Assembly: GCA_016209105.1 (NCBI GenBank)
Contig: JACQWR010000016.1
Location: 44,738-108,737, forward strand
Direction: 5' to 3'
DNA: 64,000 bases
Origin: Deltaproteobacteria bacterium
GTDB lineage: Bacteria; Desulfobacterota; Syntrophia; Syntrophales; JACQWR01
Shown here piece after piece: positions 52,802 to 61,404 of this stretch. Under the pieces are notes generated by a model, which saw only the letters and a list, made by a program, of their open reading frames with translations, was not told the origin of the DNA and ran no database searches. The position numbers were made by a program, and so were the translations under genes. Each line of letters begins with the position of its first letter. Position 1 is the first letter of the stretch.

Positions 52802-53752
52802 TCATAATTCTTTACCGCGACTTTCACTTTTTCTCAGCCTAAACTGTATGTCCTCCATTAATCTTCTGTTCACCGCCAGCAAATCGGCCAAGAACGCTAC
52901 CAGTATTGTTTGAAACCCTATGCCGAGAAGAATGGAAGCGAGAACCAGCGACTGAACATGCCCTTCGCCGCCCTCCCGAAAATAATAGTAGAGAAATCTA
53001 AGTCCTATGACAAAACCCACGCCAAACAAGAGTGTCCCTATGGTCGCAAAAAAACGAAACGGTTTGTAGACGACAAAAATCCTGACTATGGTCACTACCG
53101 ATTTTTTCAAATAACTGGGAATGCTCTTTACCAGACGGGAGGGTCGTAAATCCTCATTTACGCGAATAGGAACAGAGACAATCGCCATATTTTTCTGCCC
53201 GGCTTGAATGATAGTCTCAAGAGTATAGGTGTGCTCATTGAATACGTTGAGACGCATCGCAGCCTCTCGGCTCATCGCTCGGAATCCGCTCGGGGCATCA
53301 GGAATATCGGTTTTACTGGCAAGTCGTACAACCCAACTTCCCGTTTTTTGCAATAGTTTTTTTGTTGAAGAGAAATGGTTGATTTTGTGAATCGGTCTGG
53401 CGCCGACAACAATATCGGCTTTCCCTGCCAAGATTGGCTGAACAAGTAACGGGATGTCCGCTGCGTCATACTGATTGTCTGCATCTGTGTTCACGATAAC
53501 GTCGGCCCCAAGTTTTACGCACGCATCAATTCCCGCCATAAAGCCGCAAGCCAACCCCTGATTTTTTTTAAAGCCTACAATATGTTCAACCGTATGAGCT
53601 TTCGCAACCTCCACCGTGTTATCTGTGCAGCCATCATCAATGATAAGCCATTCGACGCTGTCGAAACCGGGAACCGTTCTCGGAAGTGCTTTTAAGGCAA
53701 CGGGGAGTGTTTCCGCTTCATTGTAACAGGGTATTTGAATAATAAGTTTCAT
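52802..53752 (-). CDS. GtrB/DPM1-like family 2 glycosyltransferase with C-terminal membrane anchors
   Basis: 316 residues from ATG 53752 with GAGGTCCTTT upstream. IQIPCYNEAETLPVALKALPR, IIDDGCTDNTVEVAKAH, KNQGLACGFMAGIDACVKLGADVIVNTDADNQYDAADIPLLV (DxD), VGARPIHKINHFS, PDAPSGFRAMSREAAMRLNVFNEHTYTLETIIQAGQ are GT2 blocks of the polyprenyl-phosphate glucosyl/mannosyl transferase type. Two TM segments lie at about 237-256 and 272-298. It probably loads a sugar onto undecaprenyl phosphate that the neighbouring GT-C enzymes use in the periplasm. Same strand as the two AT-rich membrane genes downstream. Confidence 0.9.
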   Translation of the reverse strand: MKLIIQIPCYNEAETLPVALKALPRTVPGFDSVEWLIIDDGCTDNTVEVAKAHTVEHIVGFKKNQGLACGFMAGIDACVKLGADVIVNTDADNQYDAADIPLLVQPILAGKADIVVGARPIHKINHFSSTKKLLQKTGSWVVRLASKTDIPDAPSGFRAMSREAAMRLNVFNEHTYTLETIIQAGQKNMAIVSVPIRVNEDLRPSRLVKSIPSYLKKSVVTIVRIFVVYKPFRFFATIGTLLFGVGFVIGLRFLYYYFREGGEGHVQSLVLASILLGIGFQTILVAFLADLLAVNRRLMEDIQFRLRKSESRGKEL

Positions 53753-53886
53753 AAAGGACCTCTATTTTTTGATCTAGTTTGCCCTCCCGGAATCGAGCAG
53801 CGCTCCGAAAAACCGGATTACCTCGCACCATGTTACGTGTAACTGTAACATAAAGACCAAAGGAGAGCAATTAAGGGGTGATACAA

Positions 53887-54810
53887 TTAAAGCTTTTCGG
53901 GTGTAAAGGTCACCACCGTATCAATTGTGGGGGAATCGGTAAAAATCATGACCAACCGGTCCACGCCGAGGGCAACACCCGCCGCGGGAGGCATGCTGCC
54001 AAGAACCTGCAAAAAATTCTCCGGCATCGGATAGACGGCCTTGCCTGCCGCGGAGCGAATGCGGATTGCCTCCGCAAAGCGTTTCCGCTGCTCTGTTTCA
54101 TCGGCAAGTTCGGAAAATCCGTTGGCCAGTTCCAGCCCCCCCAGGTACATTTCAAATCTCTCCGCCACCCGGGGATTATCCTTTTTCGCCCGCGCCAGCG
54201 CCCCCTGGGCGATGGGATAATCATACAGGAACGCAGGTCCTTCGTCTTCCAGGCGGGGTTCAATATGACTGACCAGCATCTCTTCAAAACAGTCGCCCGC
54301 CATCGCTTCCGCCGCTGAGAGGGGGGCATAGCGCCGAAAGGCCTCTTCCACGGAAATTCTCTTCCAGGGAAGTTTAAGGGAAATTTCCTTCCCGTTATAC
54401 ATTATTGCTTCTCCACAGCCGAGATTTCGGGCGACATACAGGATCATCTCCTCACACTCCTGCATCATGGCGCCATAATCCATGTCCCGGCGATACCATT
54501 CCAGCAGGGTGAACTCCGGAAGATGCAGACTTCCCCGTTCGCCGTCGCGGTAACATTTGCAGATTTGAAAAATCCGGGGATATCCCGACGCCAGCAGCCT
54601 TTTCATGCATAACTCAGGGGAGGTATGCAAAAACCACCGTCCTGAGGGAATGGCATCAATATGGGCCTCCGGCGCCGGCGCCGGTATTCTGTTGGGAGTT
54701 TCTACTTCAAGATAATCGCGTTCGAGAAAAAAACCGCGGAGGGCCTGTGTCATGGCGGCGCGTATCCTCAGGGCATCTCTTTGTCCGCCCGTGGTACGGC
54801 CTCTATTCAT
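53887..54810 (-). CDS. epmA: EF-P-(R)-beta-lysine ligase (GenX/PoxA/YjeA type)
   Basis: 307 residues, the short lysyl-tRNA synthetase-like form lacking the anticodon-binding domain. RAAMTQALRGFFLERDYLEVETPNRIP, FLHTSPELCMKRLLASGYPRIFQICKCYRDGERGSLHLPEFTLLEWYR (class II motif 2), and LELANGFSELADE with the terminal ALGVDRLVMI (motif 3). EpmA attaches beta-lysine to the conserved EF-P lysine, helping ribosomes pass polyproline stretches. The efp gene is 118 bp upstream with a family A repeat between, and epmB is beyond it, so the whole modification pathway is here. Confidence 0.95.
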   Translation of the reverse strand: MNRGRTTGGQRDALRIRAAMTQALRGFFLERDYLEVETPNRIPAPAPEAHIDAIPSGRWFLHTSPELCMKRLLASGYPRIFQICKCYRDGERGSLHLPEFTLLEWYRRDMDYGAMMQECEEMILYVARNLGCGEAIMYNGKEISLKLPWKRISVEEAFRRYAPLSAAEAMAGDCFEEMLVSHIEPRLEDEGPAFLYDYPIAQGALARAKKDNPRVAERFEMYLGGLELANGFSELADETEQRKRFAEAIRIRSAAGKAVYPMPENFLQVLGSMPPAAGVALGVDRLVMIFTDSPTIDTVVTFTPEKL

Positions 54811-54818
54811 CGGATATT

Positions 54819-54930
54819 AAAGCTCTCCGCAGCACGCTGCGGAGAATCTTCGATTCTTAAGGACAAGATCGTTATCATTCGCTCGCTTACTCCGTGGCAA
54901 GCCACGGGGAATGCACTCGCTAATGAATTC
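54819..54930 (+). repeat. Dispersed repeat family A, copy between efp and epmA
   Basis: TTAAAGCTCTCCGCAGCACGCTGCGGAG... to ...TCGCTAATGAATTC. Near-perfect first stem CCGCAGCACGCTGCGG; second CTCCGTGGCAAGCCACGGGG. Its terminal GAATTC reaches into the efp stop codon (54929-54931). Confidence 0.88.
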
Positions 54931-55492
54931 ATCCCTTTACCCTGGTAAGGTATTCGCCGCTCCGGGTATCAATCCTGATCTTTTCCCCTTCTTCAACGAA
55001 GGGGGGCACCTGGAGTTGGTAACCGGTCTGAACGGTTACGGGCTTCGTATTCCCGGATACAGAATCCCCTTTGGCCCAGGGATCGGCCTTGGTAACTATC
55101 AAGTCAACAAAATTAGGGAGGCTTATTCCCAAGGGCCTATCCTCGAAGAAAAGGACTTCCGCCTCGATATTGTCAATAAGGAAATTCTTTGCATCGCCCA
55201 CCTGTCCTTCAGTGAGAAAAACCTGCTCGTAGTTCTCATTGTCCATGAAGCAGTATTTTTCTCCTTCTTTGTAGAGATACTGCATTCTCTTCTCCCGCAG
55301 ATCCGCAGGTTCAAAGGTATCAACAGAGCGAAAGGTCCTTTCGAACTGGCTCCCCGTGATCATGTTTTTCAACTTGGACCGGTATAACGCCTGTCCCTTG
55401 CCGGGTTTCACAAAGTTGAACTCCGTAATGATGTACGGTTCATTGTCTATCTTAATCCTCAGTCCCTTTCTGAGATCACTGGCAGTGTACAT
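54929..55492 (-). CDS. efp: Elongation factor P
   Basis: 187 residues from ATG 55492 with AGAAGGAG upstream. MYTASDLRKGLRIKIDNEPYIITEFNFVKPGKGQALYRSKLKNM carries the modification lysine in PGKGQA (Lys near 32). The OB domains follow, with the end LQVPPFVEEGEKIRIDTRSGEYLTRVKG. EF-P rescues ribosomes stalled at polyproline. EpmA and EpmB genes flank it, so lysylation of that Lys is expected. The 3' end of the gene is exactly at the boundary of a family A repeat copy. Confidence 0.97.
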   Translation of the reverse strand: MYTASDLRKGLRIKIDNEPYIITEFNFVKPGKGQALYRSKLKNMITGSQFERTFRSVDTFEPADLREKRMQYLYKEGEKYCFMDNENYEQVFLTEGQVGDAKNFLIDNIEAEVLFFEDRPLGISLPNFVDLIVTKADPWAKGDSVSGNTKPVTVQTGYQLQVPPFVEEGEKIRIDTRSGEYLTRVKG

Positions 55493-55602
55493 ATCCTCTC
55501 CTTCTTGACCACGAAATCACCCGGAGGGCCGCATGAAAAGAGATACACCCTTTTCCTCCGGGGGGCCTCCCCAATATTTTATTTTACGTTCCGCGTGTGC
55601 TT

Positions 55603-56712
55603 TTAATCCATTTGCCCCGTCTTGTCAAAAAAATGTTCCCGGTCTAGTTCACGCAGTGCTTCGGAAGATATCATCTGTAGGGGTATCTTTCCTCCAGCGC
55701 CCGGAGTATCGAGGACATAGTTGGGAATACAGAGTCCCGATGCGGTTTTTCTTACGCGCTCCATTATTTCGGTTCCCTTAAGGATGTCAACGCGGAAATG
55801 GTCTGCCCCCCGCACGGGCTCGCACTGAAAAAGATAGTAGGGCCGCACCGATATCCTCTGCAGGCCGTGGAGAAGGGCCTGCATTTCCTCGTAGCTGTCA
55901 TTTATCCCTTTCAGCAGGACCGACTGATTGGAAACGGGAATCCCCGCTTCCAGAAGCATTTCACACGCCCGTGCCGCATCGGGGGTGATCTCCCTTCGGT
56001 GGTTAAACTGGGTGTTAAACCACAGGGGGCGGTGACGCCGCAGCATGGCGCAGAGTTCCTCCGTAATCCGCATAGGCATCACTACCGGCATCCGACTGCC
56101 GATGCGCAGCACCTCCACATGGGAGATTGCGCGCAACTCCCCCAAAAACCAGTCAAGGCTGCGCTCATTCATCGTCAGGGGATCTCCCCCGGAGATTATT
56201 ACTTCACGGATAGAGGGCGTCCGTGATACATAATCAATCATACCCCGAAGAAATTCCCTGATGCCGGTTGAAGACACGTTCCCCCACCGGCGTTTACGGT
56301 TACAATGCCTGCAGTATGTGGCACAGGTGTTCGTTACCATGGCCAGACACCGGTCAGGATACCGGTGCACGATCCCCGCCACAGGCATATGCAGTTCCTC
56401 ATCAAGGGGATCCGACACGCCGCCGCGGGAAAAATGGATTTCTTTCAGGTCGGGGAAACACTGCAGGCGAATAGGATCCTTTTTGTCCATCAGGTCGGCC
56501 AGAGAAAGGTAGTACGGCGTAATACAAAAAGGAAACCGCCTGACAACGGTTTCATACTTCCGCAGGGCGCCGGGCATCATATCCATAACACCGGACAGCT
56601 GCGTTAGCGTATGGACTCGGCTCCTGAATTGCCATTTCCAATCCTGCCAATCTTTTTCGGAAGCCCCTCCCCGGCAAAAAATGGCGGCAGAGGAACGCTC
56701 AGGGGATTTCAT
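55603..56712 (-). CDS. epmB: EF-P lysine-2,3-aminomutase (KamA family radical SAM)
   Basis: 369 residues from ATG 56712 with GTGAGGAT upstream. Radical-SAM cluster CATYCRHC (Cys-x3-Cys-x2-Cys), then IREVIISGGDPLTMNERSLDWFLGELRAISHVEVLRIGSR, FNTQFNHRREIT, and LLKGINDSYEEMQALLHGLQRISVRPYYLFQCEPVRGADHFRV, typical of KamA/EpmB with PLP-binding Lys near the C-terminus (PNYVLDTPGAGGKIPL). It converts lysine to beta-lysine for EpmA. Upstream is an inverted family A repeat copy. Confidence 0.93.
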   Translation of the reverse strand: MKSPERSSAAIFCRGGASEKDWQDWKWQFRSRVHTLTQLSGVMDMMPGALRKYETVVRRFPFCITPYYLSLADLMDKKDPIRLQCFPDLKEIHFSRGGVSDPLDEELHMPVAGIVHRYPDRCLAMVTNTCATYCRHCNRKRRWGNVSSTGIREFLRGMIDYVSRTPSIREVIISGGDPLTMNERSLDWFLGELRAISHVEVLRIGSRMPVVMPMRITEELCAMLRRHRPLWFNTQFNHRREITPDAARACEMLLEAGIPVSNQSVLLKGINDSYEEMQALLHGLQRISVRPYYLFQCEPVRGADHFRVDILKGTEIMERVRKTASGLCIPNYVLDTPGAGGKIPLQMISSEALRELDREHFFDKTGQMD

Positions 56713-56747
56713 ATCCTCACTCTTATTCTGATTCCCGGCTGCATTCT

Positions 56748-56863
56748 TGAATTCGGCAGCGAGCGCATTCCCCGTAGCTTGCTGCGGGGTAAGCGAGCGA
56801 ATGCTGAACGATACCGTTCCTTAAGAATCGAAGATTCTCCGCAGCTTGCTGCGGGAAACTTCA
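56748..56863 (-). repeat. Dispersed repeat family A, inverted copy upstream of epmB
   Basis: TTGAATTCGGCAGCGAGCGC... to ...GCTGCGGGAAACTTCAA; its reverse complement matches the family consensus almost throughout, with both stems well preserved. The copy closest to a complete, undecayed element in the window. Confidence 0.9.
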
Positions 56864-57076
56864 AGTGCTCAACAGCGGCTCTTTAAGGAAATTTAAAGAA
56901 CACCAACGACAACTGCTTACCGACAAACGCCGGGGACGGAAGGCTTTTGCAGGCAGAGATTCTAAAGAAAGTAGTTGCTTTGTCAAGCGATATTTTATAT
57001 TTAACGATCAGGGGGATATGCTATCGGACTTGCCCGCTCTCCCCGCGCGCTTTTCATAAAAAGGACACCGAAGCCA

Positions 57077-57106
57077 GGGAAGCCCAACTTACCGGGTAGG
57101 CTTCCC
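57077..57106 (+). promoter_or_regulatory. Structured leader upstream of the baeRF gene
   Basis: Arms GGGAAGCC and GGCTTCCC with an inner TACC-G-GGTA pairing, 60 bp before the ATG at 57168. No aptamer match recognised. It could be a terminator for an upstream transcript or a leader fold. Confidence 0.4.
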
Positions 57107-57167
57107 GACAGGGGAGGAGTAATTAGACATCCCCGGGGAAAATCTTTTACGAAAGGAGATTTGCCTC

Positions 57168-58316
57168 ATGAATGCGCTGTCCAAAGATGAACTAAAAAAT
57201 CTTATAAAAAATCAGAAAGGCTTTTGCGTTTCCCTGTTCATGCCCACCCACCGGAGCGGTGCGGAAACCCAGCAGAACCAGATTCGGCTGAAAAACCTGT
57301 TGAGGGAGGCGGAGGAAAAACTGGTGGCGGGCGGCATGCGCCCTCAGGAGGCAAAGGCCCTGCTTGAACAGGCGCAGGGCCTCAGCGGCAATATTCCCTT
57401 CTGGCGGAAGCAAAGCGACGGTCTTGCCCTTTTTCTTTCCCCCGAAATGTTCGGGTTTTACTGTCTTCCTGCCACCTTTGAAAAATTAGTCGTGGTAAGC
57501 AACCGTTTTCATCTGAAACCGCTGCTCCCGCTTTTAGGGGTGGAAAAGCGCTTCTATATCCTGGCGTTGAGCCAGAATAACCTGCGTTTCATAGAGGGAA
57601 CGGCGCAGGGCGCCAGAGAGATTGATCTTGAAACAATCCCTCGGAACCTTGACGAAGCCCTCCGCTACGATGAACCGGAAAAACAGATACGTTTTCACAC
57701 GGGAAAGTCGGGCAACGGCAAACGAACAACCATGACCTCAGGACACGGTTCCACCCGGGATGACGCCAAAGAAAATATCTTCAAGTACTTCCGTCTGATT
57801 GATAAAGGTCTGCGCAATCTCCTCAGGGATGAGCGGGCGCCTCTGGTGCTGGCGGGAGTGGATTACCTCTTCCCGATTTACCGGGAGGCCAATACCTATG
57901 CCAATCTCATGAATGAGGGCATCCCGGGCAACCCTGAGGGAATGAGCACGGAACAACTGCACAAGCAGGCTCTGGCGCTGGTAACGCCATCATTCCGGAA
58001 TACGGAAAACGATGCCCTTTCCCTGTACCGGCAATCTTCCGGAACGGGGCTTACCTCCAACGACATCGGTGAGATCGTGCCGGCGGCCTACCACGGACGC
58101 GTCGGCATGCTGTTCTTCGCCACCGGTTATCAGGAGTGGGGGGCGATAGATTCCGAAGGCAATATTGCTCGGCGAGGGAAAGGGGAAAAATCAAGTGAAG
58201 AGGATCTCTTGGATTTTGCCGCCATCCATACCTTCTTAAACGGCGGAACGGTGTTCCCACTCGCTCAGGAGAAGATTCCCGATAATACGCCGCTTGCCGC
58301 GGTATTCCGTTACTAA
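57168..58316 (+). CDS. baeRF-family (eRF1-like archaeo-eukaryotic release-factor domain) protein
   Basis: 382 residues from ATG 57168 with AAAGGAGATTTGCC upstream. LKNLIKNQKGFCVSLFMPTHRSGAETQQNQIRLKNLLREAEEKL opens the baeRF family 3/7-like proteins, and FGFYCLPATFEKLVVVSNRFHLKPLLPLL, RFYILALSQNNLRFIEGTAQGAREIDL and GRVGMLFFATGYQEWGAIDSEGNI follow. The family is proposed to act on ribosomes or stress translation; biochemical role mostly unknown. Single gene with a structured leader. Confidence 0.85.
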   Translation: MNALSKDELKNLIKNQKGFCVSLFMPTHRSGAETQQNQIRLKNLLREAEEKLVAGGMRPQEAKALLEQAQGLSGNIPFWRKQSDGLALFLSPEMFGFYCLPATFEKLVVVSNRFHLKPLLPLLGVEKRFYILALSQNNLRFIEGTAQGAREIDLETIPRNLDEALRYDEPEKQIRFHTGKSGNGKRTTMTSGHGSTRDDAKENIFKYFRLIDKGLRNLLRDERAPLVLAGVDYLFPIYREANTYANLMNEGIPGNPEGMSTEQLHKQALALVTPSFRNTENDALSLYRQSSGTGLTSNDIGEIVPAAYHGRVGMLFFATGYQEWGAIDSEGNIARRGKGEKSSEEDLLDFAAIHTFLNGGTVFPLAQEKIPDNTPLAAVFRY

Positions 58317-58338
58317 TTTACTTTCGGCTCGTAGCGCC

Positions 58339-59307
58339 CTAAGCGGAAGTTTCCTTCCTGCCCTTGTAAATAAACCGCTCGAACAACCGGTGAAATGGCG
58401 TCCAATCCGATTCGTCCGTCGGAGATGCGTCAATGAACTCCCGGAAAGCGCTGGCTTTGGCATCGAGATCATCGATATGGTGCACGAGCATCGCCTCTAT
58501 CGTCTTGGGACGCTTTGGTGAACCGTATTCCAGGACGCCGTGATGACTGAGCAGGATGTGCCGGAGTTCCATGGCCAATTGTCCGGGAAAGTTCTCCAGA
58601 GTCCTTATTTTCTCATCGAGCATTTCCACACCGATGACGACATGCCCGATAAGACGTCCCCGATCGCTGTATTCCACGATCCGGTCGTAGGAAAATTCAT
58701 ATATCTTGCCGATATCGTGCAGTATGCCACCGGCAATGACCAGATCTTTGTTTACGCCCCCGTAGTGCTCTGTGATCACCTGGAGCAGGCGCGTCATAGA
58801 CAGCGTATGTTCCAGAAGCCCTCCCGCATAGACGTGGTGGAGCCCCTTGGCCGCCGGCGCTTTCTTGAAAAGCCTCGCTATTTCTTCATCGCGGAAAAAG
58901 GCCTCCAGCAGGGCTTTGAGCGGCGGCGTCCCGATCTTCTCAACGAATGCCAACAGTTCTGCGAACATTTCTTCCGCACTTCTCCTGGCCGCGGGAAAGA
59001 AGTCTCCGGGATCAATTTCTCCGTCGTCGGCTATCTTGACCTCCTGTATGGAGAGTTGGATCGCATCGCGATAGCTGACCGCGCGGGAATGGATATGGAT
59101 AATATCGCCTTTTTTAAAAACCTTGTCCCACTCCATGGCATTTTCCCAGATTTTCCCTTCTATCTGCCCTGTCCGGTCCTTGAGTCGCAGGGTAAGATAG
59201 GGTGCCCCTTTCTGGGAAAAAGCCAGATTCTTTTCCGCAACGAGAAAGGGGGAATTGATCTTTTCCCCCGGACGTATATCCTTTATATAGATACTTTTCA
59301 CCTTCAC
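58339..59307 (-). CDS. YhaM-like 3'-5' exoribonuclease with OB and HD domains
   Basis: 322 residues from GTG 59307. An OB-fold segment (about 20-95: SPFLVAEKNLAFSQKGAPYLTLRLKDRTGQIEGKIWENAMEWD) is followed by an HD domain with GGLLEHTLSMTRLLQVITEHYG, VIAGGILHDIGKIYEFS (HD), and LLSHHGVLEYGSPKRPKTIEAMLVHHIDDLDAK. This is the order in YhaM/CbfA nucleases of Firmicutes, less usual in Gram-negatives. Convergent with the baeRF gene (22 bp). RNA decay role inferred. Confidence 0.9.
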   Translation of the reverse strand: MKVKSIYIKDIRPGEKINSPFLVAEKNLAFSQKGAPYLTLRLKDRTGQIEGKIWENAMEWDKVFKKGDIIHIHSRAVSYRDAIQLSIQEVKIADDGEIDPGDFFPAARRSAEEMFAELLAFVEKIGTPPLKALLEAFFRDEEIARLFKKAPAAKGLHHVYAGGLLEHTLSMTRLLQVITEHYGGVNKDLVIAGGILHDIGKIYEFSYDRIVEYSDRGRLIGHVVIGVEMLDEKIRTLENFPGQLAMELRHILLSHHGVLEYGSPKRPKTIEAMLVHHIDDLDAKASAFREFIDASPTDESDWTPFHRLFERFIYKGRKETSA

Positions 59308-59477
59308 GTACTCTGCCTGTCCTTTCTTTGAGGAAGCTCATAAAATCGCAATTTTCGCTTCCGGATGCGCATGGATTCCCTCACGTAGTATTTCTTCGGC
59401 GGTAGTGCCGCTCCATCTTCTTATGCGGATACGTTACGATAACAAAGCCGGGATGTAAAAGCAATCCGAAAGGAGGG

Positions 59478-59553
59478 GAAATTTGAGTTTGAGAAACCAT
59501 GAAGCGGAATGCCCCGTGGCACGCCCGTGAAATGCGCTCACCGCTGAATTTAT
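59478..59553 (+). repeat. Decayed trace of repeat family A
   Basis: GAAGCGGAATGCCCCGTGGC...GAAATGCGCTCACCGCTGAATTTATGAC resembles the second half of the family (CGGGGAATGCGCTCGCTGCCGAATTCA) with many changes. It overlaps the gctB stop codon at 59550. Confidence 0.5.
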
Positions 59554-60326
59554 GACCCCGTCCAGAACGCCTGCGGATCGAACCGCCGTAGCACGGCGAG
59601 TTCCGCCTCGGTGGGGGAGGGAGTCGTCGTCACTGCCGGAGCAATGCGGAGTTCCCAACCAGTATTGGCCAGAACATCCTCCACGGTCACGCCGGGATGG
59701 AGGGAGGAAAGAACCATTTCCCCGCTCTCACGATCGAAGCGAAAAATGCCGAGCGTGGTGATCACCGCCGCCGGACCGCCCCGCGGGAGGCCGACGCGCC
59801 TTCGCCAGCCGCCTCCGTCGCCGTAGCCGGGCGACGTCAGGTAATCCACGCGGGGAACGAAGCGGCGCTTTTCGTGGGTCATGATGATGATATGCCGTCC
59901 GGCCAGGCTCGCCAGGTCGCAGGCCCCGCCGCTGCCCGGCAGCCGTGTTTCCGGACGCTCGCAACCGCCGATGTAACTCGTGTTCAAGTTGCCGAAGCGA
60001 TCTACCTGCGCCCCGCCGATGAATCCCACGTCCACGAGTCCTTGCTGAAGCAGCGCCATGACGTCGGCGGTGTCGGAGAGCCACCGGGCGCGGCAGAGGT
60101 TCGGCAGGTCGCCCATGGTCAGTATGGGTTCCGACGTGGCCGTGTCGCGTATTATGCCCAGTTCAAAAATGCCGGTGGCATCGGCGGCATGGGTGCTTTT
60201 GGCAAGCAGAAAACCCAGGAGCGGCAGGCGCATGCCGACAAAGACCACCTCCCCGTCGGCGATCTCCCGTGCGGAGGCCGCGACCATCAATTCGGCCATG
60301 GTGTAGGATGGATGCTCAACAGCCAT
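59550..60326 (-). CDS. CoA-transferase beta subunit (GctB/IpdB type)
   Basis: 258 residues from ATG 60326, which overlaps the alpha-subunit stop by 11 bases. VASAREIADGEVVFVGMRLPLLGFLLAKSTHAADATGIFELGIIRD places Glu (about 55) at the catalytic position of family I CoA-transferases (glutaconate GctB, cholesterol-ring IpdB). VGFIGGAQVDRFGNLNTSYIG and the LPGSGGACDLASLA block follow. Transfers CoA between an acyl-CoA and an acid. Glutaconate or ring-cleavage-type diacid are plausible in a syntroph; exact acid unresolved. A relic of an acyl-CoA synthetase lies upstream of the pair. Confidence 0.92.
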   Translation of the reverse strand: MAVEHPSYTMAELMVAASAREIADGEVVFVGMRLPLLGFLLAKSTHAADATGIFELGIIRDTATSEPILTMGDLPNLCRARWLSDTADVMALLQQGLVDVGFIGGAQVDRFGNLNTSYIGGCERPETRLPGSGGACDLASLAGRHIIIMTHEKRRFVPRVDYLTSPGYGDGGGWRRRVGLPRGGPAAVITTLGIFRFDRESGEMVLSSLHPGVTVEDVLANTGWELRIAPAVTTTPSPTEAELAVLRRFDPQAFWTGS

Positions 60327-61227
60327 AATCGGCGGCCTCCGACCAGACGTGATTTCTGAGGGCCAGGGACGCCATGCGTTCCTCCCCTAAGAGCGCCGGG
60401 TAATCGCCGCTGCCGTGCACCGTGTCCACCCACCGGGCGCGCCAGCGGGCAAAATCCGCAGAGGTTTTGCTGCTGTTCCGGTAATCGAGAAACGCCCCGT
60501 GGTCGCGGTTATAGTAGCCGGGAACGGGCGAAGGGTGGCCTCCCCAGGGAACATGCGCCACGGCGCTCACTTTGAAACCCGGCGTTATAACCCGGTTGGG
60601 GTCGCTGCCGATGACGTCGGGGGAGACGATTTCCTCGGCGGTGATGATAATGTGCCGGCTGGCGAGACAGGCCTCGCGGGTGACGCCCAGGTTCCCCCAC
60701 AGGTGGGCGTTGCCGTATTCGTCCGCCCGCTGGACGTGGATGATGGCCGTATCCGGGGCAATGGCGGCGACGGCGCAGAGGATATCTCCGGTGAACGGGC
60801 AGGCGATGGTTTTCAGGCCGGGGTTCGTTTTGAAGAGATCGCTGCCGAGGGCGGTGCGGGTGGGCATGAAGGGGACGCCCATGGCGCCCGCCCGGAGTGC
60901 CATGGTCAGGGTCAGGTTGGAATGGTCTTCCTGTTCCAGGGAGCCGCCTTCGACCGCGCGCCGGAAATTATAGCAGGAGCCCGTGATGACGTTTCCCACC
61001 CAGCTCGCCCGTACTGTGCGGACACAACCGGCGCCGATGATCTGGTCGAACAGCATATCCGAGATGGTGCCCACCAGCGTCAGATCGCGCTTTGCCTGTC
61101 GCATGATCTCGTGTCCGGCGGCAAAGGGAATCAGAGACTCCTGGCACGTCCCCATTGCCACCGTGCAGCCGTGGGGAACAAAACGCTCTATGGCGTCAGC
61201 AAGGTTATATAGCTTGGATGAGGACAC
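60316..61227 (-). CDS. CoA-transferase alpha subunit (GctA/IpdA type)
   Basis: 303 residues from GTG 61227 with GAGGTCCGCA upstream. Signatures: IPFAAGHEIMRQAKRDLTLVGTISDMLFDQIIGAGCVRTVRASWVGNV, PFMPTRTALGSDLFKTNPGLKTIACPFTGDILCAVAAIAPDTAIIHVQRADEYGNAHLWGNLGVTREACLASRHIIITAEEIV. Forms the heterodimer with the beta subunit. The two genes are translationally coupled. Upstream to the right lies about 500 bp with a broken acyl-CoA synthetase piece and no promoter that I could identify confidently. Confidence 0.92.
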   Translation of the reverse strand: MSSSKLYNLADAIERFVPHGCTVAMGTCQESLIPFAAGHEIMRQAKRDLTLVGTISDMLFDQIIGAGCVRTVRASWVGNVITGSCYNFRRAVEGGSLEQEDHSNLTLTMALRAGAMGVPFMPTRTALGSDLFKTNPGLKTIACPFTGDILCAVAAIAPDTAIIHVQRADEYGNAHLWGNLGVTREACLASRHIIITAEEIVSPDVIGSDPNRVITPGFKVSAVAHVPWGGHPSPVPGYYNRDHGAFLDYRNSSKTSADFARWRARWVDTVHGSGDYPALLGEERMASLALRNHVWSEAADYGC

Positions 61228-61404
61228 TGCGGACCTCGTTCGGTAAGTTTACGGTCAGGTAACTCGGGGGACCTTTTATGACGAAGAGGCATCTGCGAAC
61301 TCGCACTTTTTCGCTACCCTCGTTTGTAGATGTCGTTGCCGATGGCAATGTGGGATCGGGCGGTTTCAGAGTAAATGACGAGGCACTGCCATGACTTCAG
61401 CGGC

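Noticed and set aside
28458..56863. Family A repeats as a CRISPR array
   Set aside because: Copies are single, kilobases apart, inverted in one case and without regular spacers.
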